Of a stretch of 64,000 nucleotides of DNA, positions 36,574 through 45,409 are shown in pieces (within the stretch, counting starts at the first letter, position 1; each line of letters begins with the position of its first letter). The notes below the pieces were generated by a model that ran no database searches, was not told where the DNA came from, and worked only from the letters and a program-made list of their open reading frames with translations. Origin of the DNA: Crocinitomicaceae bacterium (GTDB lineage Bacteria > Bacteroidota > Bacteroidia > Flavobacteriales_D > Crocinitomicaceae); assembly GCA_024643365.1 (NCBI GenBank), contig JAHENC010000002.1, positions 186,001 through 250,000 on the forward strand, given 5' to 3'. A program made the translations under genes and the position numbers.

Positions 36574-37263
36574 TTATTTGATTTTGTACGTCAATCCTAC
36601 ATGTAATCCTGCTGAAGCAGCAGAAGATTTTTGGTATGTCGGATAAATGAAGTTATTCGTTAAATCTGCACCTAATGCATCTACACCAGCCGCATCCGTG
36701 ATTCCATATTGTAAACGAATACCAACGTTTAAGATGAGTGGAAAACTATCACCTAAACTGATATTCGACCCAAAGCCAAGAACTGCTGTTGTGTACGAAT
36801 TATATTTTCCTGTCACATCAGATGTGGACATTGTTAAAGGATTAGACACAGGAAAATCATTCGAATACGTTGCTGATTTCACTGCATTGGTAGAAACTCC
36901 AATCTCTGCATATCCACCTGTTTGTCCACCAAGTCTCACTAAGATCGGAATAGAAAAAGTTTTCAAAGCAACATTAGAAGTGTACGCTGTACTTCCTAAT
37001 GTCCCCTGATAACCAGTATTAAAGGTTCCAGGTAAGAATTCAACGGACAATCCAATTTTTCCTAAATTGGCATTTAAGGCAAGACCATAATTTGATCCAG
37101 TAGACATTTTATAATCTTGGATTGCTCCTAGGTCAGAAATGTTGTTGTTGAACATCTCCGTTGCACTATAGGCACCTTTTAGTCCTGCATCGAACGAAAT
37201 AACTTGAGCTTTTGCTGACATGGTCATTGCGAAAAGACCAACGCTTAGTAATACTTTTTTCAT
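36574..37263 (-). CDS. Small outer-membrane beta-barrel protein
   Basis: 229 aa with a signal peptide (1-19, ending AKAQ). The mature part alternates polar and hydrophobic residues in about eight strands with Gly/Asn turns and ends with LHVGLTYKIK, as in PorT/OmpA-like barrels. No periplasmic domain. Function is unknown. It lies between terminators and is monocistronic. Confidence 0.72.
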   Translation of the reverse strand: MKKVLLSVGLFAMTMSAKAQVISFDAGLKGAYSATEMFNNNISDLGAIQDYKMSTGSNYGLALNANLGKIGLSVEFLPGTFNTGYQGTLGSTAYTSNVALKTFSIPILVRLGGQTGGYAEIGVSTNAVKSATYSNDFPVSNPLTMSTSDVTGKYNSYTTAVLGFGSNISLGDSFPLILNVGIRLQYGITDAAGVDALGADLTNNFIYPTYQKSSAASAGLHVGLTYKIK

Positions 37264-37371
37264 TGTTTGTTGTTTTAAAGTTTGGGTGGTTTACGGAGAG
37301 AAAAAAAATAGGTTGCGAAATGGGATTTCGACATCTTTCAATAAATTTTCCTTCGGGGGAAAAAATTGGGT

Positions 37372-37402
37372 AAAAAAAATGCACCAAGGTGGTGCATTTT
37401 TT
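37372..37402 (-). terminator. Terminator after the LamG protein gene
   Basis: Stem of AAAAAATGCACC with its complement around loop AAGGT; on the minus strand it ends in a run of eight T residues. Confidence 0.75.
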
Positions 37403-37423
37403 ACAATCATTTACTTATTCTCT

Positions 37424-38533
37424 CTATTCCTTCACAACCTTTACAATATACGTTCGAATTTCATCACGAACTTCTAAAAAGTAAACTCCAGAAGTAATAT
37501 ATGAAACGGAGTAGTTTTTATCTTGAATATCGAAAGTCTTGATCAATTTACCACTTAAGTCCTTTAATGATAATGATACGATTTGTTCTACACCAGAAAT
37601 GGTGAATGAGCTGGTGATTGGGTTGGGGGAAATGAAAATACTCTCTTCTTGAAGTTCATCGACGCCAGTGTACTCTAATGATAAGTTTAAGGTTATCAAG
37701 CTATCGCAGCCAGCAGCGTTTACAAGTGTATCCGAATATGTACCACTTTGGGTGTAGGTTTGATTGTTGACGGGCCATGTGTAACTGTCAAGTGCTGTTT
37801 GAGTTTGGGTGGATGTCGGAACTTGCGCATTATAAAGATTTGTGATTTCACAACTCGATAACACCCTTGACCAGAATCCTATGTCATCTTTTTTTGCATG
37901 AGTAAAATACAGATCTGGTTCATCGTGCCATTTGCCTATTGAAAAGGTTTGAATCCCATAATTCAAATTTTGAATTACATTCGTATTATCAATAACTAAC
38001 ATATTGTTTAAATAAATCATGATTCTACCTTGGGCGTTTTTTGTTAAAACAAAATGATTCCATGTATTCAAAGTTATAGTTGAAACACTCGATAAATCCA
38101 CATCATTCGAACATCCACCAGGACTACATTCTCCGCAATTTTGGGTATATAAACGTAACTGACCTTGATTGTTAATTAACATATACCCTCCACCTCTGAC
38201 ACAATTATTCTTATGTTGCCAGATAATATTTGTTGAACTATTTGAAATATTTTCAACCCAAATTGAAATTGAAAAAGAGTCCATTTGATCTAAACTCACA
38301 TCAAAATAATCATCTACCCCATCAAAATAATATGCTGCATCAATTGCTCCATTTCGATCATTAGTTAATGTTGCGCCAGTAATAATGCCATCATTTGCAT
38401 TTCCACTTAAATCATTCGAATTTCCACTAAAGGGCCACCAACCTACAAGTCCATTTGTTGGGACATAATTCGGCAATTGAGCATTCGTAATAAAAGAAAA
38501 TAGTAAAAAGGAAAATATTGCTAAATTTTTCAT
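37424..38533 (-). CDS. LamG-domain secreted protein with type IX sorting domain
   Basis: 369 aa, signal peptide 1-18 (ending TNAQ). It opens with PNGLVGWWPFSGNSNDLSGNANDG, the classic start of a LamG/concanavalin-like jelly roll (about 25-225), with ATYYFDG-like and WNHFVLT segments. A linker with SYTWPVNNQTYTQSGTYSD and GCDSLITLNLSL follows, common in Bacteroidetes surface proteins. The last 75 residues are a type A sorting domain (ISPNPITSSFTISG to TYIVKVVKE). The protein likely binds surface glycans or works as an adhesin. Upstream AT-rich sequence includes no strong -7 box that I can identify. Confidence 0.85.
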   Translation of the reverse strand: MKNLAIFSFLLFSFITNAQLPNYVPTNGLVGWWPFSGNSNDLSGNANDGIITGATLTNDRNGAIDAAYYFDGVDDYFDVSLDQMDSFSISIWVENISNSSTNIIWQHKNNCVRGGGYMLINNQGQLRLYTQNCGECSPGGCSNDVDLSSVSTITLNTWNHFVLTKNAQGRIMIYLNNMLVIDNTNVIQNLNYGIQTFSIGKWHDEPDLYFTHAKKDDIGFWSRVLSSCEITNLYNAQVPTSTQTQTALDSYTWPVNNQTYTQSGTYSDTLVNAAGCDSLITLNLSLEYTGVDELQEESIFISPNPITSSFTISGVEQIVSLSLKDLSGKLIKTFDIQDKNYSVSYITSGVYFLEVRDEIRTYIVKVVKE

Positions 38534-38668
38534 AGAATTCGGATTTCAAATTTTTCAAGTGATTTATAACTACATCAAAATTAGTTACCGTCTTTACACT
38601 TGAAATTTTAATTAAGCGAAATCAAGTTATCACCCTTTTTCACTCTTTTATTGAAATTTTCGAATTCA

Positions 38669-40015
38669 TTAGATTTTATTAAGGATTGACTCGTTCAAAA
38701 ACAACAATTTCATTCGCTTGTCTGTTTCCATGCGCTGTTCAATAAACACATATTCTTGTGGGATATTAAATTTGGCAGCTAATTTAATACGGAGATCCTT
38801 TAGGAGTAATTCGCGTCTTTTTTTCAAAGTATCAATAGAAGGCTGATCATGACCAACTAGATCATTAATACTTGAAATTTCAAGGCCGTTAAAGGAGCGC
38901 TCTTTCATAATTCTCAAGAGCTCTTTTTCAGTTGGACTAAAATCAAGAAAAACCAAATCAATAAGTTTATTTTTCAAGTTTTTCTTTTTTCTATGTTTTC
39001 TAATTTGATAAAAAAGAAAAAGCACCAATAGAACAAGGACAAGGACTAATAAAAATCGAAAAAAAACAGTTGATTCAATATTACCCTTCAAAACAATACT
39101 CCCATATTCCGAACTAAATTTATTCCAAAAATTATTGTCAGTAACTTCGATATATCTTTTATTTGAAACATTTCGAAATAACAAAACTTGATTTCCTACT
39201 TGAATAATCTGAGCATACGTTCTTATCGATTTCAAAGGGTATTTTTTGAATCTCATATTTTTAAAATTATACTTGACTATTTTATCATCAAAAACAGCAA
39301 TATAACCTTCAGAAAAAGATCGATTAACTAGATTATTTTGAAAATAACTTCCTAATATCTCAGGATTTAATCGACCTAACATTGACCATTGCTTTGTTCT
39401 GGAGTCAAATTTCCAAACATTTTGCATGGTATAATTTACACCATTCACCTCTTTTAATCCATCAAAAAGGAAATAAGAACCTTTGTAATTTTGAACTATA
39501 TTGTATATTCCAGCTGGAGGATTGAGTCCAATCGACTGAACACCGTACCATTCTCGTTCGTTAATATCGTAACGCGTTATTATATTTTTACAAGAAAAAA
39601 GTCCGTAACCCCCAAATATGTGAGGCTCTCCTTTATCCAAAAAATAAGCACCATTAAATTGATTCCTATGATAAAAAGAATGATCGTGTCTAACAATTTT
39701 ATTTCCGGTCTTTTTATAAACTACTCCGCATCCGGCATGAACGAAATATACTGATGAACTTTTCTCGAATAAAGGAACAAATTCGTTTAAAAAAAAAGTA
39801 AGGTTTGAATCAATTTGCAACTCAATCGGTGACTTTTCCCATTCCTCTTTTCTTGCATTGTATTTCCAGATGAAGGTCGAATCATCTAGAACGCAGAATG
39901 TTTTTTCCTGGTAATCATAAAAGGCAAACGCATTAGTATGCACTAAATCTAAGCGCTTTTGAGCGAAGGTAAAGAAAGGTGAAAGTAGAAGAAGTAAATA
40001 GGTGAATCGCTTCAT
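38669..40015 (-). CDS. Kelch-like transmembrane protein with putative winged-helix C-terminus
   Basis: 448 aa from the ATG at 40015; an upstream start at 40033 sits in the promoter box. A signal peptide (1-18, ending TFAQ) precedes about 290 residues of beta-propeller-like sequence with kelch features (FGGYGLFSCKNIITRYDINEREWYGV, VWKFDSRTKQWSML). One transmembrane helix lies at about 317-338, followed by a basic KHRKKKNLKNK stretch. The cytoplasmic C-terminal part (about 350-448) begins DFSPTEKELLRIM and includes DTLKKRRELLLKDLRIKLAAKF, consistent with a winged-helix DNA-binding fold. The regulatory role is inferred from this layout only. Confidence 0.6.
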   Translation of the reverse strand: MKRFTYLLLLLSPFFTFAQKRLDLVHTNAFAFYDYQEKTFCVLDDSTFIWKYNARKEEWEKSPIELQIDSNLTFFLNEFVPLFEKSSSVYFVHAGCGVVYKKTGNKIVRHDHSFYHRNQFNGAYFLDKGEPHIFGGYGLFSCKNIITRYDINEREWYGVQSIGLNPPAGIYNIVQNYKGSYFLFDGLKEVNGVNYTMQNVWKFDSRTKQWSMLGRLNPEILGSYFQNNLVNRSFSEGYIAVFDDKIVKYNFKNMRFKKYPLKSIRTYAQIIQVGNQVLLFRNVSNKRYIEVTDNNFWNKFSSEYGSIVLKGNIESTVFFRFLLVLVLVLLVLFLFYQIRKHRKKKNLKNKLIDLVFLDFSPTEKELLRIMKERSFNGLEISSINDLVGHDQPSIDTLKKRRELLLKDLRIKLAAKFNIPQEYVFIEQRMETDKRMKLLFLNESILNKI

Positions 40016-40030
40016 GGATGACTTTTTTGT

Positions 40031-40038
40031 CAAAGATA
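40031..40038 (-). promoter_or_regulatory. Candidate -7 box for the kelch-like gene
   Basis: Minus-strand TATCTTTG fits TAnnTTTG and sets the transcript start near 40026, 11 bases before the ATG at 40015. Confidence 0.5.
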
Positions 40039-40286
40039 AAATTCATGTTAGATATTGTTTAAAAGAATTAGTGAAGCTTAGGAATTCACCTATTTTCACC
40101 TAAAAAACAATCGAACAACAAACATAAAATGGTTAAACACGAGCAGATTTCACAAATTCTAAATTCTTTGCGGGGCTTTCGATGCACATTGTTCCAAGTC
40201 CATTTCTACTGAAAAGCGAATACTGAAAAATACTCCATGGTTTAATTCATGAATCTTCCCGCTCTCTATCTTCATTCTCGCTAAGT
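40039..40286. other. Intergenic stretch with no gene recognised
   Basis: AT-rich sequence upstream of the kelch-like gene. I see no open frame of plausible composition and no RNA motif. A short segment at about 40172-40190 (GGGGCTTTCGATGC) resembles sequence beside the tRNA-Arg terminator (GAGGTTTTCGATGC, 40645-40658), so it may be an older fragment of the same duplication. Confidence 0.5.
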
Positions 40287-40644
40287 AATCCCGAAAGGAT
40301 TTTTGATCCTATCGAGACCGACGTGCAGTGGATGAAAGCTCTTCAAGTCTTCCGTGGGAAAACTTGAACTTTTTTCGTTCCCTTGCGCTTACGAAAACCT
40401 TGTGAGGATAATCCCGAAAGGATTTTTGATCCTATCAAGACCGACGTGCAGTGGATGAAAGCTCTTCAAGTCTTCCGTGGGAAAACTTGAACTTTTTTCG
40501 TTCCCTTGCGCTTACGAAAACCTTGTGAGGATAATCCCGAAAGGATTTTTGATCCTATCAAGACCGACGTGCAGTGGATGAAAGCTCTTCAAGTCTTCCG
40601 TGGGAAAACTTGAACTTTTTTCGTTCCCTTGCGCTTACGAAAAC
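40287..40644 (+). repeat. Three tandem copies of a 123-bp unit
   Basis: Copies at 40287-40409, 40410-40532 and 40533-40644 (the last lacks its final 11 bases). They differ at one visible base (ATCGAGACC in copy 1, ATCAAGACC in copies 2 and 3). Each unit starts with an imperfect foldback resembling the tRNA-Arg 3' end (ATCCCGAAAGGATT with ATCCTATCGAGAC) and carries a second hairpin (TTCAAG..TTCC GTG GGAA..CTTGAA) followed by CTTTTTTCGTT, which resembles the tRNA-Arg terminator in opposite orientation. No protein is apparent. Confidence 0.92.
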
Positions 40645-40660
40645 GAGGTTTTCGATGCGC
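40631..40660. repeat. Inverted junction between repeat copy 3 and the tRNA-Arg flank
   Basis: GCGCTTACGAAAAC-GAG-GTTTTCGATGCGC: near-perfect inverted repeat marking where the plus-oriented repeat meets the minus-oriented tRNA terminator flank. Confidence 0.8.
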
Positions 40661-40664
40661 TGGA

Positions 40665-40703
40665 AACGAAAAAAGCTCCTTCAACTGTCGTTGAAGGAGC
40701 TTT
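40665..40703 (-). terminator. tRNA-Arg terminator
   Basis: A 14-bp stem (40672-40685 with 40690-40703) with a 4-base loop, followed on the minus strand by a T-run at 40669-40674. Confidence 0.88.
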
Positions 40704-40711
40704 CATCAGAG

Positions 40712-40785
<74 letters not shown>

Positions 40786-40818
40786 AATACTTTATATAAA
40801 TCAATAATAAGTTGAATG

Positions 40819-40847
40819 AAAAAAGGGGGATGATTGCTCATCCCCCT
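40819..40847 (-). terminator. tRNA-Pro terminator
   Basis: 9-bp stem GGGGGATGA/TCATCCCCC (40825-40833 with 40838-40846), 4-base loop; six T residues follow on the minus strand. Confidence 0.88.
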
Positions 40848-40849
40848 CG

Positions 40850-40924
40850 TCGGGGCGGCAGGATTCGAACCTGCGACCTCCTGGTCCCAAACCAGGCGCG
40901 ATGACCGGACTACGCTACGCCCCG
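40850..40924 (-). tRNA. tRNA-Pro(TGG)
   Basis: 75 nt. Acceptor CGGGGCG/CGCCCCG, anticodon loop TTTGGGA (anticodon TGG) on stem CCTGG/CCAGG, T-arm GCAGGTTCGAATCCTGC. CCA is not encoded. Confidence 0.96.
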
Positions 40925-41023
40925 AACGATTCATCTTCAATATCTGTTTTCCACTGAACGTTTTCAGTTTCTTTTGCTATTAGCGCAAGCTTTATTTCAT
41001 TGCTTCCACCGTTTGTGCTTTTG

Positions 41024-41110
<87 letters not shown>

Positions 41111-41130
41111 AGTGTTCCATGAATGGATGG

Positions 41131-41138
41131 CAAAAGTA
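41131..41138 (-). promoter_or_regulatory. Candidate -7 box for the tRNA-Ser gene
   Basis: Minus-strand TACTTTTG fits TAnnTTTG, about 20 bases before the mature tRNA 5' end. The first tRNA, and possibly all three, could be transcribed from here. Confidence 0.5.
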
Positions 41139-41179
41139 CAAAAACAATCTGTTTTTGAAAGCTTTTTTTTAAAAAAATG

Positions 41180-42349
41180 TTAATTATACGTGAAAATTCC
41201 TTTTTCCGAGTGTATTGTCACCTGTTTTCCAGCATGTTGCTCCACTCGACCCACAATTTTTGCATCTACACCAAATGATTTGGAAATTTCAATGATTTCT
41301 AACGCAAGTCCTTCAGGAACATACACTTCCATGCGATGTCCCATATTGAAGACCTTATACATCTCCTGCCAAGGTGTTTGTGATTCTTCTTGAATCATCT
41401 TGAAAAGTGGCGGAATTGGAAACAAGTTGTCCTTAATCACATGGACATCATTGACAAAATGCAAGACTTTCGTTTGCGCTCCACCAGAACAATGTACCAT
41501 TCCATGAATATTTGAACGATGTTTCGCTAAGATCTGTTGTATGATTGGCGCGTACGTTCTCGTTGGCGATAAAACCAATTTACCTGCGTCCAATGGTGTT
41601 CCTTCAACTTGATCTTGTAACTTCTTTGTTCCACTATAAACCAAATCAGCTGGAATAGCGCCGTCAAAACTTTCAGGGAATTCAGTTGCTAAGCTATGGT
41701 CGAAAACGTCGTGACGTGCACTCGTAAGGCCATTACTGCCCATTCCTCCGTTGAAAAAGGACTCGTAGTTTGCTTGTCCGTCGGATGCAAGTCCAACGAT
41801 AACGTCGCCTGCTTGAATGTTGTGGTTTGAAATCACCTCATCTCGTCTCATGCGACACACAACTGTTGAATCAACAATGATGGTGCGAACCAAATCTCCT
41901 ACATCAGCTGTTTCACCACCTGTTGAATGAATTTCTAGTCCGTATGAGCGAAGCTCTGTCAATATTTCTTCTGTCCCATTGATGATTTCAGAAATCACTT
42001 CTCCGGGAATTAAGTTCTTGTTTCGTCCAATCGTTGAAGACAACATGATTGGTCCGGTTGCTCCTACACACAATAAATCATCAAGATTCATGATGAGTGC
42101 ATCTTGTGCAATTCCCTTCCAAACGGATAAATCCCCTGTTTTTTTCCAATACATGTAAGCTAAGGAGGATTTCGTTCCTGCGCCATCTGCATGCATGACC
42201 AAGCAATAGTTTTCGTCTCCAGTTAAATAATCTGGAACAATTTTACAAAATGCTTGAGGAAATAATCCTTTGTCAAGTTTCTTAATAGCGTTGTGAACAT
42301 CTTCCTTTCCGGCAGAAACTCCACGTTGCTGGTAACGATTATCGGACAT
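41180..42349 (-). CDS. purM: Phosphoribosylformylglycinamidine cyclo-ligase (AIR synthase)
   Basis: 389 aa. The opening RYQQRGVSAGKEDVHNAIKKL and the nucleotide-binding HADGAGTKSSLAY and NLDDLLCVGATGP fit the Bacteroidetes form of PurM, which is longer than the roughly 345-aa E. coli enzyme. HSTGGETADVGDLVRTI is the conserved catalytic loop, and VFNMGHRMEVYV lies near the end. It closes the imidazole ring to make AIR in purine synthesis. No other pur gene is in view. Two small genes upstream on the same strand (xseB and a J-domain gene) may share its transcript. Confidence 0.92.
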   Translation of the reverse strand: MSDNRYQQRGVSAGKEDVHNAIKKLDKGLFPQAFCKIVPDYLTGDENYCLVMHADGAGTKSSLAYMYWKKTGDLSVWKGIAQDALIMNLDDLLCVGATGPIMLSSTIGRNKNLIPGEVISEIINGTEEILTELRSYGLEIHSTGGETADVGDLVRTIIVDSTVVCRMRRDEVISNHNIQAGDVIVGLASDGQANYESFFNGGMGSNGLTSARHDVFDHSLATEFPESFDGAIPADLVYSGTKKLQDQVEGTPLDAGKLVLSPTRTYAPIIQQILAKHRSNIHGMVHCSGGAQTKVLHFVNDVHVIKDNLFPIPPLFKMIQEESQTPWQEMYKVFNMGHRMEVYVPEGLALEIIEISKSFGVDAKIVGRVEQHAGKQVTIHSEKGIFTYN

Positions 42350-42379
42350 AAGTTAATTTGTTGGCAAAGGTAGGAAATC

Positions 42380-42583
42380 CTATTCGTCTTCGTTCGATGT
42401 GGCATCAAGATCTTTCAGAATTTTCTGAACATCTGCCTCCGTCTCATGAAGTTTAACCTTGCATATTTTTATTAATTCAGCAGCACGTTTGACCTTCAAT
42501 GCCAATTCATCTACATTGATTTGTCCGCTCTCCATATACTGGACAAGTTGCTGTAACTCTTCGTAAGCCTCTGTATAGTTCAT
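42380..42583 (-). CDS. xseB: Exodeoxyribonuclease VII small subunit
   Basis: 67 aa helical protein with the family pattern YEELQQLVQYMESGQINVDEL and ELIKICKVKLHETEADVQKIL. XseB binds the XseA large subunit to form an exonuclease that trims single-stranded DNA. No xseA gene is adjacent or elsewhere in this window, although the pair is often together. It starts 9 bases after the J-domain gene. Confidence 0.9.
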   Translation of the reverse strand: MNYTEAYEELQQLVQYMESGQINVDELALKVKRAAELIKICKVKLHETEADVQKILKDLDATSNEDE

Positions 42584-42592
42584 GACATTGAT

Positions 42593-43354
42593 TTATTTGA
42601 ATCCGCGTCTTTTCTTAATGGCTTCATAAGCATCTTGAATGCGTTGAAATTTCTCTTTCGCGCCTTTTTGGTATTCTTCTCCCATCTGAGCTACTTTGTC
42701 CGGATGGAAAGAGATGGCCATTTTACGGTATGCTTTTTTCACTTCTTCATCCGTTGCTTGCTCTGTAATTCCCAAAATGCGGTAATCAGAATCCACGTTA
42801 CGGTAGAACATATTCTTCACGGATTCAAAGTCAACTGCAGACACCCCCAACATCGTGGCGATTTTTGCAATTGTGTTCATTTCTGCTGTTCCAACATCAC
42901 CATCAGCTTTTGCAATTCCGAATAAGTAATGAATCAACTGAACGCGAACTTCAATAGGCATTCTTCCACGAATATCAGTACATATTTGTTGAAGTGGAAC
43001 TTGTCCGGTGTCTAAGAATTGCTTTAGAATTTGCAAATGCTCACTGGTAAAGCGATTACCGAATTGATCCGCAAAGAATCGTTTCACGTAGTCTAACTCC
43101 ACTTTGAGCACTTTTCCATCTGCCTTCATCACGACAGCAGAAAGTGCCATCAACATGGTAGGAACGTCGTATAAAGAGGATTGTCTGCGGTAAAACTCAA
43201 AGGGATCTTGTCCATTTGTCGCTTTATTTGCGCCACCTTTTACATTATTGGAACCCAACTGATCCACTAAGGAACCAATAATGAATCCAATTATCCCGAG
43301 TCCAATTTTTCGGGTAATCAAAAAGGCCCCGACGCCAAAAATCCACTTGTACAA
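42593..43354 (-). CDS. DjlA-like protein: membrane helix, TerB domain and C-terminal J domain
   Basis: 253 aa. Hydrophobic N-terminus (GLGIIGFIIGSLVDQL, about 18-33), TerB-like helical domain (about 60-170, MALSAVVMKADGKVLKVELDYV and IAKADGDVGTAEMNTI), and a DnaJ domain (about 185-250) with the HPDK motif in ISFHPDKVAQM. It should stimulate a DnaK-type chaperone at the membrane. No ATG is available: the frame is closed by a TAG five codons upstream, and the start is the TTG at 43354, preceded by purine-rich AGTAGAGA. Confidence 0.85.
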   Translation of the reverse strand: MYKWIFGVGAFLITRKIGLGIIGFIIGSLVDQLGSNNVKGGANKATNGQDPFEFYRRQSSLYDVPTMLMALSAVVMKADGKVLKVELDYVKRFFADQFGNRFTSEHLQILKQFLDTGQVPLQQICTDIRGRMPIEVRVQLIHYLFGIAKADGDVGTAEMNTIAKIATMLGVSAVDFESVKNMFYRNVDSDYRILGITEQATDEEVKKAYRKMAISFHPDKVAQMGEEYQKGAKEKFQRIQDAYEAIKKRRGFK

Positions 43355-43391
43355 AATCTCTACTTTCTAAATTCTCTTCAAAACTACTTAT

Positions 43392-45281
43392 TTAAGCAAT
43401 ATGTTCGATGTTTCGCTGAATGAATTGATCCAAGGCTTCTCCTTTTAACATTCCTTGCGCTAAAAGAGCTAGATCCACCAATTGTTTGGTTACCGCTTGT
43501 TTTTCATCATCGGACTTTTGTAACAATGATCCAACGACTGGGTGATTTGAATTAACGGTCAAGTTGTACATCTCCGGGAAAGCCCCATAGAATCCACCAC
43601 CGCCCATGCGTTGTTGCTCCATCATTCTACGAATGAACTCAGGTTGGGTGATGATAATTGGTGCTTCACTATCACTCATGCTTTCAAACTGAACGGTGAA
43701 TTTTTCTTTTACCACATTTGACTCAAAAACGGGTTTCAATTTTTCTTCGTCCTCTTTTGATAGTTTAGAAGGGATTTCATCCGTTTTCTTGATCAATTTA
43801 TCTAGAGAATCTGAATCTACTCTGACAAAGCTCACATTTTCTAAACTTTGTTCCATTTTTGAAATCCAATGCGCAGCAAGTGGCCCATCTAAATGTAATA
43901 CATCATAACCACGGTCCTTCGCCTTCTTCACAAATGAGAATTGTTCCTCTGGATTACTTGTGTACAAAACAACTACTTTGTTGTCTTTGTCTGTCTGAAG
44001 CGCCTTGATTTTTTCTTGGTATTCCTCTATTGTAAAGTATTCATTCTGGGTGTTTTTCACCAAATTGAACTCTTTTGCTTTCTCAGCGAACTTATCCTCT
44101 GATAAGATTCCATACTGAACGAAGATTTGTAAATCATCCCACTTGGATTCAAAATCCTCGCGGTCTTTTTTGAACATTTCCGCCAATTTATCCGCAACCT
44201 TTTTAGTGATATGTGCAGAGATTTTCTTTACGTTGCTATCGCTTTGTAGGTACGAACGAGAGACGTTAAGTGGAATGTCCGGTGAATCAATGACACCGTG
44301 TAACAGTGTCAAGAACTCAGGTACAATTTCCGCTACGCTATCTGTGATGAAAACCTGATTACAGTAGAGATTGATTTTATTTCGTTGTACTTCAACATTT
44401 TCTTTGATTTTAGGAAAGTATAAGATTCCCGTCAAGTTGAAAGGATAATCAACATTCAAATGAATGTGAAATAAAGGCTCATCAAAAGTCGATGGATACA
44501 ATTCACGGTAGAAATTTGCGTAATCTTCCGTGCTCAAGTCTACAGGCGCTTTTGTCCAAGCTGGCGCAACATTATTCACTTGATTTGGCACATCAATCGC
44601 TACACGTTTTACCTTTCCGTCCTCATCTTTCTCCCCTTCTGGAGAATCAACGTATTCCGTTTTATTTCCGAAGAATACAGGAATTGGCAAGAATTTGCAG
44701 TACTTGTTTATTATTCCACCCACTCGTTCTTTTTCCAAGAACTCAATAGATTCTTCGTTGATGTAAAGAACGATATCTGTTCCTCTGTCAGCCTTCTCAA
44801 TTTCAGTGAGCGTATATTCAGGTGAGCCATTACTTTCCCATTGAACCGCTTGAGATCCTTCGTGACGGGAAAGCGTTTTAATTTGAACACGTTCCGCAAC
44901 CATGAATGCCGAGTAGAATCCAAGTCCGAAGTGACCAATAATTTGCTCTGCGCCTTCTTTTCCTTTGTACTGTTGAACGAATTCCTCTGCTCCTGAAAAA
45001 GCGATTTGATTGATGTATTTATCAATTTCATCTGCCGTCATTCCGATTCCGCGATCGCGAATGGTCAGCGTCTTTTCTTCTTTGTTTAAAATCACTTCGA
45101 CTTTCAATTCGCCAATGTCACCTTTAAATTCTCCACTTTTCGCGAGAACATTTAATTTTTGTGAAGCATCTACGGCATTTGAAACCAATTCACGAAGAAA
45201 TATTTCGTGATCGGAGTACAAGAATTTCTTGATAATTGGAAAAATGTTTTCCGTTTGTACGTTTATTTGTCCTGTTTTCAT
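43392..45281 (-). CDS. htpG: Molecular chaperone HtpG (Hsp90)
   Basis: 629 aa from the ATG at 45281. GHKL ATPase: LRELVSNAVDASQK, IRDRGIGMT, and GHFGLGFYSAFMVA. The middle and C-terminal domains follow (ILYFPKIKENVEVQRNKINLYCNQVFI). ATP-driven folding factor. An upstream extension to 45323 has no supporting signal. It is monocistronic and divergent from an SDR gene. Confidence 0.96.
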   Translation of the reverse strand: MKTGQINVQTENIFPIIKKFLYSDHEIFLRELVSNAVDASQKLNVLAKSGEFKGDIGELKVEVILNKEEKTLTIRDRGIGMTADEIDKYINQIAFSGAEEFVQQYKGKEGAEQIIGHFGLGFYSAFMVAERVQIKTLSRHEGSQAVQWESNGSPEYTLTEIEKADRGTDIVLYINEESIEFLEKERVGGIINKYCKFLPIPVFFGNKTEYVDSPEGEKDEDGKVKRVAIDVPNQVNNVAPAWTKAPVDLSTEDYANFYRELYPSTFDEPLFHIHLNVDYPFNLTGILYFPKIKENVEVQRNKINLYCNQVFITDSVAEIVPEFLTLLHGVIDSPDIPLNVSRSYLQSDSNVKKISAHITKKVADKLAEMFKKDREDFESKWDDLQIFVQYGILSEDKFAEKAKEFNLVKNTQNEYFTIEEYQEKIKALQTDKDNKVVVLYTSNPEEQFSFVKKAKDRGYDVLHLDGPLAAHWISKMEQSLENVSFVRVDSDSLDKLIKKTDEIPSKLSKEDEEKLKPVFESNVVKEKFTVQFESMSDSEAPIIITQPEFIRRMMEQQRMGGGGFYGAFPEMYNLTVNSNHPVVGSLLQKSDDEKQAVTKQLVDLALLAQGMLKGEALDQFIQRNIEHIA

Positions 45282-45397
45282 GATATACAATTTGATTCTT
45301 TTACCGGTCAAGGAATATGCCAAGGACTAAACTGTGACATTTTGACAAGTTTTACTTCTCTTGCGTCAGAAATCCTCGGTCTTTTGAAATAATTTGT

Positions 45398-45405
45398 CAC
45401 TTTTG
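45398..45405 (+). promoter_or_regulatory. Near-consensus -7 box at the SDR gene, leaderless geometry
   Basis: CACTTTTG has one mismatch to TAnnTTTG and ends four bases before the ATG at 45410, the same spacing as for trxA and the alkyltransferase-like gene. Confidence 0.35.
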
Positions 45406-45409
45406 TAGC

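Noticed and set aside
40287-40644. CRISPR-like array
   Set aside because: The 123-bp units are contiguous and nearly identical, with no unique spacers and no cas genes nearby.
41139-41170. Terminator for purM (CAAAAAC..GTTTTTG hairpin)
   Set aside because: The stem is only seven mostly A-T pairs and runs directly into the -7 box of the tRNA-Ser promoter, so it is not counted as a terminator.
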